Program-made: the position numbers and the translations under genes
Shown here: positions 43,248 through 51,972 of the stretch, piece by piece
Numbering within the stretch: the stretch's first letter is position 1
Layout: each line of letters begins with the position of its first letter
Notes under the pieces: generated by a model
The model's input: only the letters and a program-made list of their open reading frames with translations
Told to the model about the DNA's origin: nothing
The model's database searches: none
Assembly: GCA_963754385.1 (NCBI GenBank)
Contig: CAVWGE010000001.1
Coordinates: forward strand, 310,001-374,000
Length of the DNA stretch: 64,000 nt
Direction: 5' to 3'
Source of the DNA: 9FT-COMBO-48-23 sp963754385
GTDB taxonomy: Bacteria > Chloroflexota > Dehalococcoidia > GIF9 > UBA5629

Positions 43248-43324
43248 GGCCCCGTGGTGTAGCGGACTAACATGCCACCCTGTCACGGTGGAGATCGTGG
43301 GTTCGAATCCCATCGGGGTCGCCA
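43248..43324 (+). tRNA. tRNA-Asp (anticodon GTC)
   Basis: The cloverleaf is complete. Acceptor arms GGCCCCG and CGGGGTC pair. The anticodon stem CCACC/GGTGG holds the loop CTGTCAC with anticodon GTC. The T loop is GGGTTCGAATCCC. The 3' CCA is encoded (43322-43324). Confidence 0.97.
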
Positions 43325-43457
43325 TTTATCGTTGAGTGGTTTCGGATACAGACTTCTATACAGCCAGTGGAGAGAAACATTTTTAGATCGATGGCTTAGG
43401 AAGAGGCCTTTTCTTCCACCCGAAGTTATGGTAGATGTTTAGCCTCTAATTTGGTTC

Positions 43458-45056
43458 TTAACCCAGATTTCGCAATTCTGCTCTTAGCACCTTGCCCAAA
43501 AGGTTTTTGGGCAATGACTCCATAAATAGCACTTTTTTCGGTACCTTAAAGGTGGGCAGGTGTTTCTTACAAAAGGCGATTATTTCTTCCTCGCTGGCTT
43601 GTTCTCTTGGTTCAAGAACCACGAAAGCCTTTATCTCTTCTCCGTAAACCTTATCAGGTATGCCGATTATCCCTGCTTCGACAATCTTGGGATGTTGGCA
43701 AAGAATCTCCTCCACTTCTCTTGGTGATACGTTTTCTCCTCCCCTGATGATTAAATCTTTCTTGCGGTCGGTGATGTAAACGTAGCCCTCTTCATCTATA
43801 TAGCCTATATCGCCTGTGTAAAGCCAGCCGTCCTTCATGGTTTGGGCCGTATCCTCGGGCAGCTTCCAATAACCCTTCATTGCTGTAGGGCCTTTGACTA
43901 CGATTTCGCCTTGCTGTCCTGGCGGAAGCTCGCGACTGTCATTGTCGAAGACTTTAATGGTATTGCATTTTAATAAACACTTGCCTACAGAACCGTACTT
44001 AGGCGGGAGGTCAGCTGGCTGTCCTGTGGTAATAGCTCCTGACTCGGTTAGACCCCAGCCTTCCCTTATGTCGACACCTGTCTTTTGTTTCCACCTCAGT
44101 GCTACCTCCACGGGAAGTGCCGCTCCCCCAGAATTGCAGTCTTCGAGTGAACTCAAATCGTACTCATCAAGGTCGGGGTAGTCCAGCATCTGGATATACA
44201 TGGTGGGCACTGCTGCCATGTGAGTAACCCGGAATGCCTGGATGCTCTTCAGTGCTTCCTCAACATTCCACCACTTGAGCACAATTGCCCTTCCACCTAC
44301 AAAATAGCCTGTATTGCTGAACGCAATGCCATACGAGTGAGACAGGGGCAGCACTCCCATGCTAACCATAGTCCGGTTAACACCGGTAACGCATTGAGTT
44401 GCCTCGATTGGTTTAAGTGTTTTGGGGTCTATGGACTGGCTTGTTTGGCGTAGGGTCATTGGGCGGTGGATAAGGATATATTCATAGAATGACAAGGCAT
44501 TGATGTAGAGGGAATAGTGGGTGTGCATTACCCCCTTAGGTTTTCCTGTGGTACCTGCGGTATATAATAGAGCGGCAACGTCGTCATTGTCTGTCTCTTC
44601 TATTACAAGGTCATCTGAGCTAGCTGACATAAGCTCACGATATGGGATGGTGCCAGGAGCGTCGTCTCGGTCGGTTAATAGGATGTGTTTTAAAGTTGGG
44701 ACCTGGCTTTGTGCATCCTTAATCCAGTCCAGATAATCAGAACTGGTCAGGATAGCTTTTGCTCCACAGTCATGGTATATGTAGGAGGCTTGGTCAGGCC
44801 TCAGCAATGGGTTCAATGGCACGACTATACCACCTATCTTATATATGGCGGGGAAAGCCGAGAATACCGGTGGGCTATTGGGCATCTGTACTACTACTCG
44901 ATCCCCTCTGCCGATGCCGAGTGCCTTGAGTGCATTGCCCAATCGATTAGCGTTGCGATTTGCCTCGGTATTGGTATACCATTTCCCCTCGAAGTGGACA
45001 CTTTCGTATTCGCCGAACCTCTTGATGTTATCTTCGATGAGACTGCCGATGTTCAT
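43458..45056 (-). CDS. Acyl-CoA ligase (AMP-forming)
   Basis: The 532-residue ANL-superfamily enzyme activates a carboxylic acid to its CoA thioester through an acyl-AMP. Motifs are LLYTAGTTGKPKGVMHTH near residue 163, GWGLTESGA near 337, YTGDIGYIDEEGYVYITDRK near 417, RGGENVSPREVEE near 439 and the catalytic lysine in PKNLLGKVLR near 520. Its length suits fatty- or aromatic-acid ligases. It is divergent from the thiolase-type gene set starting at 45289 and probably feeds it. Substrate unknown. Confidence 0.92.
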   Translation of the reverse strand: MNIGSLIEDNIKRFGEYESVHFEGKWYTNTEANRNANRLGNALKALGIGRGDRVVVQMPNSPPVFSAFPAIYKIGGIVVPLNPLLRPDQASYIYHDCGAKAILTSSDYLDWIKDAQSQVPTLKHILLTDRDDAPGTIPYRELMSASSDDLVIEETDNDDVAALLYTAGTTGKPKGVMHTHYSLYINALSFYEYILIHRPMTLRQTSQSIDPKTLKPIEATQCVTGVNRTMVSMGVLPLSHSYGIAFSNTGYFVGGRAIVLKWWNVEEALKSIQAFRVTHMAAVPTMYIQMLDYPDLDEYDLSSLEDCNSGGAALPVEVALRWKQKTGVDIREGWGLTESGAITTGQPADLPPKYGSVGKCLLKCNTIKVFDNDSRELPPGQQGEIVVKGPTAMKGYWKLPEDTAQTMKDGWLYTGDIGYIDEEGYVYITDRKKDLIIRGGENVSPREVEEILCQHPKIVEAGIIGIPDKVYGEEIKAFVVLEPREQASEEEIIAFCKKHLPTFKVPKKVLFMESLPKNLLGKVLRAELRNLG

Positions 45057-45218
45057 GGTTCCACTTTCTACAATTCCCGCATTTTTTAGCTGGGAATGAG
45101 GTTGTTTGCGGTTTTATTGCTTTGGAGATTGATAGTACACCTGTGGCTTTTAGACGTCAAGCGCATATCTTTAATTATATTTTTTCATCGGCGAGTTTGT
45201 TTGTGTGGTGTCTAGAGT

Positions 45219-45247
45219 TTGACAGGATACGGGGCCTGTGGTAGATT
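45219..45247 (+). promoter_or_regulatory. Promoter of the thiolase/SDR operon
   Basis: TTGACA (45219-45224) and TAGATT (45242-45247) are separated by exactly 17 bases. Transcription would start near 45254, giving a 35-base leader with GAGG before the ATG at 45289. Direction fits the genes at 45289-48930. Confidence 0.6.
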
Positions 45248-45288
45248 GCCTGTTGGCAAATAAACGCTGATTTCACGAGGTTCAATTA

Positions 45289-46731
45289 ATGGTAGGTATC
45301 AAATCATACGGAGCTTATATCCCGCGATATCGAATGAACCACAATACTATCTTCTTGGCTGTTGGATTTTTGGGTACATTTCCTGCACCTGGGGAGAATG
45401 CAATTGCAAACTATGATGAAGATACGCTTAGTATGGCAGTAGCTGCTGGTATTGACTGCTTGAGTGGTATGAAACGGGAAAAGGTGGACGGCTTATATCT
45501 TGCAACTACCAGTCAGCCTTACATGCTGCGACAAAATTCTGCCATTGTAGCTACGGCTCTCGACCTACAGCCTGGCATAAGAACAGCTGACTTTACTGGC
45601 TCTGCAAAAGCGGGGACTAGTGCTTTACTCTCTGCTTTTGATGCCGTAAAGGGTGAAACATCCAGCAGTGTCCTGGTCTGTACTTCCGACTGCCGGTTAA
45701 GCAAGCCAGGTAGTTCTCAGGAACCTTTGTATGGTGATGGTGCAGCAGCTCTCCTTGTAGGAAGTGATGATGTGATTGCTACCTTTGAAGGTTCTTATTC
45801 TGTGTCATATGATTTTCCCGACCGCTGGAGAGCAGCAGGAGAGAAATTTGAGCGTGCCTGGGAGGACAGGTTCATTCGTGATGAGGGCTATGCAAGAGTA
45901 ATTCCTGAGATAATCTCAGGGCTGTTGAAGAAATATAATCTGAACATCAATGACTTTGCTAAAATAGCGTACCCAGGCCTTTATGCCAGGGAACATGGTG
46001 CGATAGCAAAGCGTCTGGGTGTCGAGCCAAGTCGGATTCAAGATACCTTGCTTGATAAAATAGGTGATACCGGTTCGGCTTCGCCTTTAATGATGCTGGC
46101 AGCAGCGCTTGAAGATGCTAAGCCAGGAGACAAGATTCTGGTTGCCAGCTTCGGGAATGGCGGCGATGCTCTGTTTTTTCAAGTGACTGAGAAGATAAAG
46201 GGGTTGGCAGATAGGCGAGGAGTCAAGAAAAATCTAGCGTCGAAGAAGGAACTTTCTAGCTATGAGAAATATCTTGCTTTCCGAAATCTAGCACCAATGG
46301 ACTTAGGTATGCGTGGCGAGGAAAGCGTTCGTACTCCGATGTCCACTCTGTTCAGGGAACGCAAGTCGATTTTATCGCTTTGCGGTTCGAAATGTAAACG
46401 CTGTGGCACTCCTCAGTACCCTGCTCAGAGAGTATGTGTGAACCCGGATTGTGGAGCTGTTGATGAGATGGAAAGTTATCGCTTCTCAGACAAGAATGGT
46501 GTTCTATTCACCTATACTGGTGATAACCTTGCCGCTAGTATCGACCCGCCGGCAATCTATGGCATTATAGATTTTGAAGGTGGCGGTAGATTTTGGTTTG
46601 ACCTCACTGATTGTGACCTTGACTCGGTTAAGGTGGGCATGCCGGTGCAGATGACATTCCGTAGGAGATATGTTGATGAGGCCAGTGGAGTTTATGGTTA
46701 CTCTTGGAAGGCAACACCGATACGTGCCTGA
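45289..46731 (+). CDS. HMG-CoA-synthase-like thiolase-fold protein fused to DUF35 Zn-ribbon/OB domain; catalytic Cys apparently lost
   Basis: Residues 1-300 follow the HMG-CoA synthase/thiolase fold (GIKSYGAYIPRYRM, YGDGAAALLVGS near 149, IGDTGSASPLMMLAAALED near 262, ASFGNGGDALFF near 285). Where the catalytic Cys of bacterial and archaeal HMGCS is expected (xxFACKAGTxA), this protein has DFTGSAKAGTSAL near residue 103, with no Cys. Residues about 360-480 are a DUF35 module: zinc ribbon C..C..C..C (CKRCGTPQYPAQRVCVNPDC) plus OB fold. In Bbs-type and archaeal systems DUF35 proteins chaperone or partner thiolases. It is probably a structural or non-canonical partner of the next gene, a thiolase. 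Confidence 0.8.
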   Translation: MVGIKSYGAYIPRYRMNHNTIFLAVGFLGTFPAPGENAIANYDEDTLSMAVAAGIDCLSGMKREKVDGLYLATTSQPYMLRQNSAIVATALDLQPGIRTADFTGSAKAGTSALLSAFDAVKGETSSSVLVCTSDCRLSKPGSSQEPLYGDGAAALLVGSDDVIATFEGSYSVSYDFPDRWRAAGEKFERAWEDRFIRDEGYARVIPEIISGLLKKYNLNINDFAKIAYPGLYAREHGAIAKRLGVEPSRIQDTLLDKIGDTGSASPLMMLAAALEDAKPGDKILVASFGNGGDALFFQVTEKIKGLADRRGVKKNLASKKELSSYEKYLAFRNLAPMDLGMRGEESVRTPMSTLFRERKSILSLCGSKCKRCGTPQYPAQRVCVNPDCGAVDEMESYRFSDKNGVLFTYTGDNLAASIDPPAIYGIIDFEGGGRFWFDLTDCDLDSVKVGMPVQMTFRRRYVDEASGVYGYSWKATPIRA

Positions 46732-46761
46732 AGCAAACGAATAAATACGGAAGAGATAGAA

Positions 46762-47964
46762 ATGGCAGAAGGTATAAAAGACAAGGTGGCTATCATAGGC
46801 ATGGGCTGCACGAAGTTTGGCGAGTTGTGGGATAAGGGTGCTGAGGACCTGATGGTCGATGCATTCAAAGAATGCATCGAGGATGCCGGCGTAGAAAAGA
46901 AGGATATTCAGGCTGCCTGGTTTGGTATACATTTTGAAGAGCAGAGTGTAGGAAAGGGAGCTACACCTTTGGCATTGACGCTGAAGTTGCCTTTTATCCC
47001 GGTAACTAGGGTAGAAAACTTTTGTGCTACCGGTACAGAAGCCTTGAGAGGAGCTTGTTATGCTGTGGCTTCTGGGGCCTATAATATTGCTTTGGCTTTA
47101 GGCGTGGAAAAGCTTAAGGATACCGGGTATGGTGGTCTTCCTGGGTTTCGTAATCTGATGGGAGCCAAAAATGCGCTAATCATGCCCAAGTTGACTGCCC
47201 CGGGCTGTTTTGCCATGATGGCTACCAGATATTTTGCTGTCTATGGTTTGAGCCCGGATGAGGGCAAGAGGATGCTGGCCAAGGTATCAGTTAAAAGTCA
47301 TCATAATGGTTCTTTGAATCCGAAGGCACACCTGCGCCGCGAGGTCACCGAAGAGCAAGTAATGAATGCCCCCATCATTGCTTGGCCGCTTGGGCTTTTT
47401 GACTGCTGTGGGGTTAGTGATGGTTCTGCGGCAGCCATTGTTACCAGAGCTGACATGGCTAAAAATTTTAGACCTGACCCAGTTTACATCAAATCTTTAC
47501 AGGTTGCTCTAAGTTCGGGCGAGGAGTTGATGTACACGAATTGGGATGGTGCCCATGTTGAAACTGGGTATCGTGCTGGGGTCCTAGCTTATAATGAGGC
47601 AGGAATAAAGAACCCACGTAAAGAGGTAAGCATGGCTGAAATACACGATTGTTTCTCTATTACTGAAGCGGTAACTATGGAGGATTTGCAGTTTAGCCCC
47701 AGAGGACGGGTTAAGGATGATATCGAGGCTGGTCGTTTTAACCTGGATGGTGAACAGCCTATTCAGCCAGATGGCGGATTGAAGTGTTTCGGGCATCCTA
47801 TCGGTGCCTCTGGCCTGAGGATGATGTATGAGATGTATAAACAGCTGCAAGGTAAAGCTCAACAGCCGGAGCGACAGTTGAAGAATCCTAAGATTGGGTT
47901 AACGCATAACATGGGTGGCTTCCCAGCCATGAACGTTGTTAGTGTTGCCATCGTAGGCCTGTGA
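46762..47964 (+). CDS. Thiolase / acetyl-CoA acetyltransferase (SCPx-type)
   Basis: The 400-residue thiolase-fold enzyme has C88 in VENFCATGTEALRGA as the likely acyl-accepting Cys. EIHDCFSITEA (about 293) and CFGHPIGASGLRM (about 341) carry the histidines, and the C-terminal THNMGGFPA replaces the CxGGG of classical thiolases, as in SCP2/SCPx-type members. It probably cleaves or forms 3-ketoacyl-CoA. The start is ATG 46762, 30 bp after the HMGCS-like gene, with which it likely forms a complex. Confidence 0.85.
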   Translation: MAEGIKDKVAIIGMGCTKFGELWDKGAEDLMVDAFKECIEDAGVEKKDIQAAWFGIHFEEQSVGKGATPLALTLKLPFIPVTRVENFCATGTEALRGACYAVASGAYNIALALGVEKLKDTGYGGLPGFRNLMGAKNALIMPKLTAPGCFAMMATRYFAVYGLSPDEGKRMLAKVSVKSHHNGSLNPKAHLRREVTEEQVMNAPIIAWPLGLFDCCGVSDGSAAAIVTRADMAKNFRPDPVYIKSLQVALSSGEELMYTNWDGAHVETGYRAGVLAYNEAGIKNPRKEVSMAEIHDCFSITEAVTMEDLQFSPRGRVKDDIEAGRFNLDGEQPIQPDGGLKCFGHPIGASGLRMMYEMYKQLQGKAQQPERQLKNPKIGLTHNMGGFPAMNVVSVAIVGL

Positions 47965-48021
47965 TACAAATTTAACGAAATGTTAATATGTAAATTAAGA
48001 TAAAAAAGGAGAAGTCAAAAG

Positions 48022-48930
48022 ATGGGTGATAGGTTAAAGGACAGAGTAGCTATAGTTACTGGCTCGGGTCAAGGAATTGGAAGAGCCATAGCAGTAGCCT
48101 TGGCTGAAGAAGGTGCCAAGGTAGTGACTAACAACCGTCGGCCAGATACTCCAGGTGGAGATGCTGGAACTACAGCTAAGCAGATTACAGATATGGGTGG
48201 TCAGGCTATGCCTTTCTTCGGTAGCGTCTCTGATTTTGAGCTGGCTGGCAAACTGATACAGGCGACAGTGGACAAATTTGGCAGGCTGGACATATTGGTG
48301 AACAATGCCGGTGCTGACCGACCCCACATGGTCTGGAATATGACGGAAGAGGAATGGGATACGTGCGTGGACTCCTTTCTTAAAGGCACCTTTAACTGTA
48401 CTAGATTTGCCTGTGGCGTAATGAGAGAACAAAAGTGGGGGCGGATAATAAATACCACTTCTACTGCCTGGCTAGGTGCCGTAGGACACTGCAATTATTG
48501 CGCCGCTAAGGCTGGTATCGTAGGCCTAACCAGAGGTGTAGCCAGGGAGATGGGCAGATATGGAGTGACCTGCAATGCCTATGCTCCAACCGCGGCAACA
48601 CGGTTTACACTTAGTGAGGACGTAGTGGCTGGTTTCAAAAAAAGGTTAGAAACAGGGCTTATAACCAAGGAGAGATACGAAGAGCTGACCAACCCACCCA
48701 GCCCGGAAACAGTAACTCCTTTCATACTTTATCTCTGCGCTGAAGAGGCGGCTGACATAAACGGGCAGATGTTTGATGTCACCGGCGGTAATATCGCCAT
48801 TTACTCAGAGCCGGTAAAGAAGAAGACCATCACTAAAAAAGAGGGCTTGTGGACGATAGAAGAGTTGGTAGAACTGGTGCCAAAGGTATTACTGGAAGGA
48901 TATAGTAATCCTTCACCGCCTCAGCAGTAA
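48022..48930 (+). CDS. Short-chain dehydrogenase/reductase
   Basis: The 302-residue Rossmann enzyme has the TGxxxGxG coenzyme motif (VAIVTGSGQGIGRAIAVAL near 12), NNAGA near 91, catalytic Ser in TTSTAWLGA and the YxxxK pair in NYCAAKAG near 156. About 45 extra residues at the C-terminus lie beyond the usual 250. It is likely a 3-hydroxyacyl-CoA dehydrogenase in the thiolase operon, 57 bp after the thiolase (inference). AAAGGAGAAG precedes the ATG. Confidence 0.88.
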   Translation: MGDRLKDRVAIVTGSGQGIGRAIAVALAEEGAKVVTNNRRPDTPGGDAGTTAKQITDMGGQAMPFFGSVSDFELAGKLIQATVDKFGRLDILVNNAGADRPHMVWNMTEEEWDTCVDSFLKGTFNCTRFACGVMREQKWGRIINTTSTAWLGAVGHCNYCAAKAGIVGLTRGVAREMGRYGVTCNAYAPTAATRFTLSEDVVAGFKKRLETGLITKERYEELTNPPSPETVTPFILYLCAEEAADINGQMFDVTGGNIAIYSEPVKKKTITKKEGLWTIEELVELVPKVLLEGYSNPSPPQQ

Positions 48931-49057
48931 GCTATTGACATATTATGATATAATTTTTGTATCCCCCCAGGGGCTTGTTTGATTCCTCTCGACTTTGTTA
49001 TGAACCAGCGCGATATGTGCGCAATAAAAACTTGGTGGAAGGAGGTGGTAGTATCGA

Positions 49058-49147
49058 GTGACTATAACTTTGGGTGCTGGCGGAGGCAATTTATGGTCGA
49101 AGAGCGCTTGCCAGCGGAAATATAATCAAGACTATAAAGGAGGTTAA
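49058..49147 (+). CDS. Candidate leader peptide (29 aa) upstream of the ABC importer operon
   Basis: GTG 49058 opens a 29-codon frame. AAGGAGG at about 49039-49045 is twelve bases upstream, a little far. It ends TAATG, overlapping the ATG of the substrate-binding protein, and its last codons contain the downstream gene's own Shine-Dalgarno. Translation could therefore open or couple initiation of that gene. The peptide is Gly-rich at first and has no known family. Confidence 0.3.
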   Translation: MTITLGAGGGNLWSKSACQRKYNQDYKGG

Positions 49148-50991
49148 TGGCTGAAGTGAAAAAATTTTTATTTTTGTTTTTTACCTGTCTTTTGTTGGTG
49201 GCATTTGTGCTTCCTGCCTGTGCTGCGCCTGCTGCGGAAAACGTCATAAAAGTCGGTATTATTGGGCCAATGACATTCCCGGAAGGTGAGCATCAGTGGA
49301 TGGGAGCCCAGCTGGGAGCCAAGAAGGTCAATGATGGCGGTGGCATAAAAATAGGCGACAAAACGTATACCATCCAATTGATCAAGGCGGACGACAACGA
49401 AGTGCTAAGCACTACGGACGCGGCTGCAGCCATGGAAAAACTGATAACTGTGGACAAGGCGGACTTTATATATGGTGGCTTCAGGACAGAAGCTGTATAC
49501 CCCATGCAAGACGTAGCTATGAACTACAAGAAGATATTCTTCGATTATGGGGCTGCTACAGCGGCGCTCTGTGGTAAGGTAAGTGAGGATTACGACCACT
49601 ACAAGTACTTCTTCAAAGGGACTCCATTCAACGAGTACTATCTGGTCAATAATATTTTCATGGTTACGGCTATGGTTAATGACCAACTCAAAAAGGAGCT
49701 GAATATAGACCATGTTAAGGTCGCTATAATAGCCGAGAAACTAGAGTGGGCCGAAGCGATGGTAGCTATTGCCGAGGCACAGCTGCCGGAAATGGGAATG
49801 GAGGTAGTCGGCACGTGGAGACCGTCAGATACAGCCACAGATGTCAGTGCTGAGCTGACAGCCATCGCAGCTAAAGAGCCGCAGATGATTTTCTGCATAT
49901 TCTCCGGTCCGGTAGGCATCACTTTTGCAAAGCAGCAAGTGGAGTTAGATGTACCCGCCTGTTCCCTAGGTATTTTCGTCGAAGCACAGAAAAGCGCCTT
50001 CATGGAGGCAACAGGTGGCAAGGGTCTATATTTTACTACGTTGAATACCTACACAAGGGAAGTTGCATATAATGACCTGACCCAACCCTTCGTCACTGAA
50101 TTCGTGAATACATATAACCAAGTCCCGCTATATACTGCTGCTACCTATGATGGTATGTTGCTTCTAAAGACTGCCCTGGAAAAGGCGCAAAGCTTGGATG
50201 CCGATACTTTAGTCCCGGTTATTGAAGAGACATCGTCGCCGATTACAGCTGGTAAGGCAGCCTACTATAAGCTGGGCGATGATTGTCCCCCAAACTGTGC
50301 ACATGACCTGGTGTACGGCCCCGGTTATGTGACCGGCGTCTGCACTCAATGGCAGAGTACTGACCCAATCATGGGGTCGAAGGCTATCTGGCCGCAGTCT
50401 TATACAGGTGTGCCTGATGAGTGGAAAGATTTAAAGTATGGGGGGACATATCCATACGTGATACCGCCTAACGTAATCGCGAAGTTCAAGCAAGAAGGGG
50501 CACCAGCCCCACCACCAGCACCGCCGGCTCCACCACCGGCACCACCGGCGGGCGGGCTATCGTTTGAGGCTGCTGAATATACCAATGCTGAGCTTGGTTT
50601 CTCCGTCAAGTACCCTAAGGATTGGGCACAGCAGCCATCGGAGGACGTATTGTTCTACGCTGCAGCTCCGAAAAAAGTTCCACTTTTATTCGTTGATGCT
50701 AAGGAAGGTGCTACCTTTACTGAAGCGCTCACAAAATCACTGGAGGCAGTTGGTGGCAAAAACGTTAAAATGAAGCCTGAGAGTGAGATAACTCTGGCAG
50801 ATGGTACTAAAGCCATCCAGGCTATAGGCAAGTTCAGTCATCCGGCCGCTCCAGTGGCAATGGACATCTTGTCTGTAGGAGCGATGAAGGACAATAAGTG
50901 GGTTATCGTTACGGTGGCTACTGTAGGGATGCTGGCAAAGTTCGATGAAGCCAAGTTTTCGGAAATAGCCCGTACATTGCAATTCAAGTAG
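49147..50991 (+). CDS. Branched-chain-type ABC substrate-binding protein with fused PsbP-like domain
   Basis: The 614-residue secreted protein begins with a lipoprotein-like signal (FLFLFFTCLLLVAFVLPACA). A periplasmic-binding fold of type I follows (about 30-440; KVGIIGPMTFPEGEHQWMGA, YTREVAYNDLTQPF). A Pro/Ala linker (about 445-470, repeats of PAPP) joins it to a C-terminal domain of about 140 residues (FSVKYPKDWAQQPSEDVLFY, then PVAMDILSVGAMKDNKWVIV) that resembles PsbP-type or DUF1795 domains. It should capture a small acid or amino-acid-like solute for the LivHMGF permease that follows. Fusion of an extra domain to LivK is unusual. Ligand unknown. Confidence 0.85.
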   Translation: MAEVKKFLFLFFTCLLLVAFVLPACAAPAAENVIKVGIIGPMTFPEGEHQWMGAQLGAKKVNDGGGIKIGDKTYTIQLIKADDNEVLSTTDAAAAMEKLITVDKADFIYGGFRTEAVYPMQDVAMNYKKIFFDYGAATAALCGKVSEDYDHYKYFFKGTPFNEYYLVNNIFMVTAMVNDQLKKELNIDHVKVAIIAEKLEWAEAMVAIAEAQLPEMGMEVVGTWRPSDTATDVSAELTAIAAKEPQMIFCIFSGPVGITFAKQQVELDVPACSLGIFVEAQKSAFMEATGGKGLYFTTLNTYTREVAYNDLTQPFVTEFVNTYNQVPLYTAATYDGMLLLKTALEKAQSLDADTLVPVIEETSSPITAGKAAYYKLGDDCPPNCAHDLVYGPGYVTGVCTQWQSTDPIMGSKAIWPQSYTGVPDEWKDLKYGGTYPYVIPPNVIAKFKQEGAPAPPPAPPAPPPAPPAGGLSFEAAEYTNAELGFSVKYPKDWAQQPSEDVLFYAAAPKKVPLLFVDAKEGATFTEALTKSLEAVGGKNVKMKPESEITLADGTKAIQAIGKFSHPAAPVAMDILSVGAMKDNKWVIVTVATVGMLAKFDEAKFSEIARTLQFK

Positions 50992-51012
50992 TAAGTGATT
51001 TAGCGTTTGAGT

Positions 51013-51052
51013 GAGTACCCCCGGGTTGCTTGAAATAGCCCCGGGGGTACTC
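51013..51052. repeat. Perfect 13-bp inverted repeat between binding-protein and permease genes
   Basis: GAGTACCCCCGGG and CCCGGGGGTACTC are exact complements with a 14-base loop. No T-run follows on the plus strand, so it is not a standard terminator for the operon. Such hairpins after an abundant binding protein often protect its mRNA and lower downstream expression. Confidence 0.6.
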
Positions 51053-51099
51053 AAAAGTGCGTAAAGAAATTTGTTAAGCAATACAAATTGGTATAAACC

Positions 51100-51972
51100 A
51101 TGATTCAGGCATTTGTAATTCAGATGCTGGTAACAGGTGGGATATATGCCATGCTGGCTGTTGGCTTCGCACTTATCTTTGGTGTAGCCCGAATGATAAA
51201 CCTGGCACATACCTCGTTCCTGATGCTGGCAGCCTACGGTATGTTTTACTCCACTTATAGACTTGGTTTAGACATTATCCCAGCGATAGCCATATCACTT
51301 GTCGGTACCACATTCATAGGTGTAGCGAGTTACAAGTTATTCATTGACCGGATACGCGAGCATCAGGTAACCGTGATGCTGGTAACCATTGCTCTTGCTA
51401 TAGTTTTCCAGGAATGCATGCTTTTAGCCTTTGCTGCTCACTTTCGTGAGGCCCCGCTTCTTATCAAGGGGTTCGTGGAGATAGCGGGTGTGAGGATTAC
51501 CAACGAACAATTACTGACGCTGGCTGTGGTCCTGGTTGTATTGATTGGCATATGGGCGCTTTTGTCAAAGACAAAATTGGGAATTGCTATTCGAGCCACC
51601 GCTCAGGATACTGAAATCGCTAATCTTATGGGGATAAGCGTTTCTAGGATACTCTTGATAACTATGGGCATGGCTACGGCATTGGCGGCAGTTGCTGGCA
51701 TTGTGGTGGCTCCGCTATGGGTTGTTTTCCCCTATATGTGGCTAAATCCATTGGTAACAGTTATGGCGATCGTTGTCTTAGGTGGCTTGGGGAGTGTTAA
51801 GGGTAGTCTCATCGGCGCCTTTATCATATCGTTCGTTCAAACAGCGGTTGTATTCTTCCTCCCTGGAGGCGCCTTCCTGAATACGGCTTTTGCCTTGCTG
51901 GTTATGGTAATAATACTTGTAGTCAGACCTGAAGGTCTGTTCGGCGTGGTTTTTGAAGAGGAGAGATTATAA
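51100..51972 (+). CDS. livH: Branched-chain-type ABC transporter permease LivH
   Basis: The 290-residue protein has about eight hydrophobic segments and the family features (GGIYAMLAVGFALIFGVARM at the N-terminus, LGIAIRATAQDTEIANLMGI near 163, VVLGGLGSVKGSLIGAFI near 223). It forms one half of the membrane channel with LivM. It starts at ATG 51100, 108 bp after the binding protein and past the inverted repeat. livM follows after the stop with no gap. Confidence 0.93.
   Translation: MIQAFVIQMLVTGGIYAMLAVGFALIFGVARMINLAHTSFLMLAAYGMFYSTYRLGLDIIPAIAISLVGTTFIGVASYKLFIDRIREHQVTVMLVTIALAIVFQECMLLAFAAHFREAPLLIKGFVEIAGVRITNEQLLTLAVVLVVLIGIWALLSKTKLGIAIRATAQDTEIANLMGISVSRILLITMGMATALAAVAGIVVAPLWVVFPYMWLNPLVTVMAIVVLGGLGSVKGSLIGAFIISFVQTAVVFFLPGGAFLNTAFALLVMVIILVVRPEGLFGVVFEEERL

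Noticed and set aside
48934..48957. TTGACA and TATAAT upstream of the importer operon
   Set aside because: They are only 8 bases apart, too close to form one promoter.
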